From Flavobacterium algicola (GTDB taxonomy: Bacteria; Bacteroidota; Bacteroidia; Flavobacteriales; Flavobacteriaceae), in assembly GCF_022399565.1 (NCBI RefSeq), contig NZ_JAJTUT010000001.1, positions 186,001 through 250,000 on the forward strand: DNA of 64,000 nucleotides, in the 5' to 3' direction. The notes beneath the pieces were generated by a model that made no database searches, was not told the origin of the DNA, and was given only the letters and a program-made list of their open reading frames with translations. This document shows, piece after piece, positions 63,266 to 64,000 of this stretch (position 1 is the first letter of the stretch; the number at the start of each line of letters is the position of its first letter). The translations under genes and the position numbers were made by a program.

Positions 63266-63273
63266 TACCTTTG
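63266..63273 (+). promoter_or_regulatory. -7 promoter element of rdgB
   Basis: TACCTTTG matches TAnnTTTG exactly, 23 nt before the ATG at 63297. A TTG at 63237-63239 could be the -33 box but the spacing is long (26 bp). Confidence 0.55.
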
Positions 63274-63296
63274 GGTACTCACTATAAAATATAATT

Positions 63297-63875
63297 ATGC
63301 AACTAGTATTTGCCTCCAACAATAAAAACAAAATAAAAGAAGTACAACAATTATTACCGTCTACTATTCAAATCCTAAGTTTAGCAGAGATTGGTTGCCT
63401 TGAAGAAATTCCAGAAACTGCCGACACAATTGAAGGAAATGCAATTTTGAAAGCCAATTACGTAACAGAAAAATATGGTTACGATTGCTTTGCCGATGAC
63501 ACAGGACTTGAAGTAGACGAACTTGATGGCGCACCAGGAGTGTACTCTGCACGTTATGCAGGAGAACCTACAGATTCTAATGCTAATATGGACAAACTAC
63601 TTTTAGCATTAGAACAAAAGAAGAACAGAGTGGCGCAATTTAAAACTGTTATCACACTCAACCTTAACGGAAAGCAAACACTTTTCACCGGTATTGCAAA
63701 GGGTACAATTACAGAAAAACGATCTGGTGCTGCGGGTTTTGGATATGACCCAATATTCAGACCTAGCGATTATGAAGTAACTTTTGCTGAAATGTCATCA
63801 GAATTAAAAAACGAAATAAGCCATAGAGGAAAAGCGACACGATTATTAATTGATTATTTGAATAACATAAAATAA
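63297..63875 (+). CDS. rdgB: RdgB/HAM1 non-canonical purine NTP pyrophosphatase
   Basis: This 192-residue protein shows the HAM1 signature. It starts MQLVFASNNKNKIKEVQQLL, has CFADDTGLEVDELDGAPGVY with the conserved SGLxVxAL-like region, SARYAGEPTDS, and SGAAGFGYDPIF near 149-160. It cleaves ITP, dITP and XTP to monophosphates and keeps these bases out of DNA and RNA. Length and motif order are normal. It is a single gene with its own promoter. Confidence 0.97.
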   Translation: MQLVFASNNKNKIKEVQQLLPSTIQILSLAEIGCLEEIPETADTIEGNAILKANYVTEKYGYDCFADDTGLEVDELDGAPGVYSARYAGEPTDSNANMDKLLLALEQKKNRVAQFKTVITLNLNGKQTLFTGIAKGTITEKRSGAAGFGYDPIFRPSDYEVTFAEMSSELKNEISHRGKATRLLIDYLNNIK

Positions 63876-64000
63876 CTATTATTCGCATCTATTTTTATAA
63901 ATGTTTTTCATTCACCTGACTATCAAAGAACTCTAAAAAATAGAAACTGATAAAAAAACCGTACTAATTTAAGATAACTTTCTGATAATCAAATATCAAT
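63876..64000. other. Trailing intergenic sequence
   Basis: The last 125 bases after rdgB are AT-rich and hold no recognised gene or clear terminator. The window ends before the next feature. Confidence 0.4.

Overview
The window reads as chromosomal DNA of a member of the Flavobacteriaceae, most likely Flavobacterium or a close relative. The evidence is AT-rich sequence, a SusC/SusD polysaccharide locus, TonB-dependent receptors with carboxypeptidase-like N-terminal domains, Bacteroidetes-type promoters (-7 box TAnnTTTG, -33 TTTG), genus-typical small proteins (DUF4834, the 47-residue protein next to an ECF sigma factor) and two intergenic repeat elements of the kind common in Flavobacterium. 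No rRNA, tRNA or CRISPR array was seen.

Layout. 1-7 kb: a cut-off GNAT gene, then on the minus strand a small cysteine-motif protein, a TonB-dependent receptor and an exported DJ-1/PfpI lipoprotein, followed by an OpuC-type osmolyte ABC transporter whose permease and binding protein are fused, and a WG-repeat protein. 7-14 kb: a repeat element with a 17-bp hairpin, an MBL-fold hydrolase, a large conserved protein of unknown function, a putative LAS-type peptidase with a lipoprotein, Bcp peroxidase, a cysteine-less endonuclease III, and an ECF sigma factor with a 47-residue partner. 14.8-29 kb: a complete beta-1,3-glucan (laminarin-like) utilisation locus, all minus strand: Y_Y_Y/LuxR-type regulator, SusC, SusD, surface glycan-binding lipoprotein, GH16, GH3, GH16. 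The surface proteins would bind and cut the glucan, SusCD import oligomers, and GH3 finish them to glucose.

29-37 kb: UvrA and a dienelactone hydrolase, then an accessory patch at 32.9-36.6 kb with a Tat-type HisC-like aminotransferase, two orphan proteins, long imperfect inverted repeats between them, the decayed 3' end of a group II intron reverse transcriptase, and dispersed repeats. 36.6-47.1 kb: OsmC, a phosphoglycolate phosphatase-like HAD protein, an SDR/DUF2867 protein, a polysaccharide-assembly operon (DUF4834, YfhO, glycosyltransferase, flippase), an outer-membrane transporter and a GNAT-like protein.

47-64 kb: an alpha-oxoamine synthase (sphingolipid or sulfonolipid type), a second repeat element, DUF1569, a heparinase II/III-type lyase, an RDD protein with a small lipoprotein, a DUF695 protein, an overlapping HipA-like kinase/DUF3037 pair, a NYN-LOTUS protein, an FMN-binding glutamate-synthase-like protein, and two paralogous 7TMR-DISM hybrid histidine kinases. 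The second kinase is broken by two in-frame stops and one frameshift. RdgB closes the window.

The most interesting items are the HipA-like kinase/DUF3037 pair, the cassette-like patch with the intron remnant, the triply damaged hybrid kinase, and the cysteine-motif protein next to the TonB receptor.
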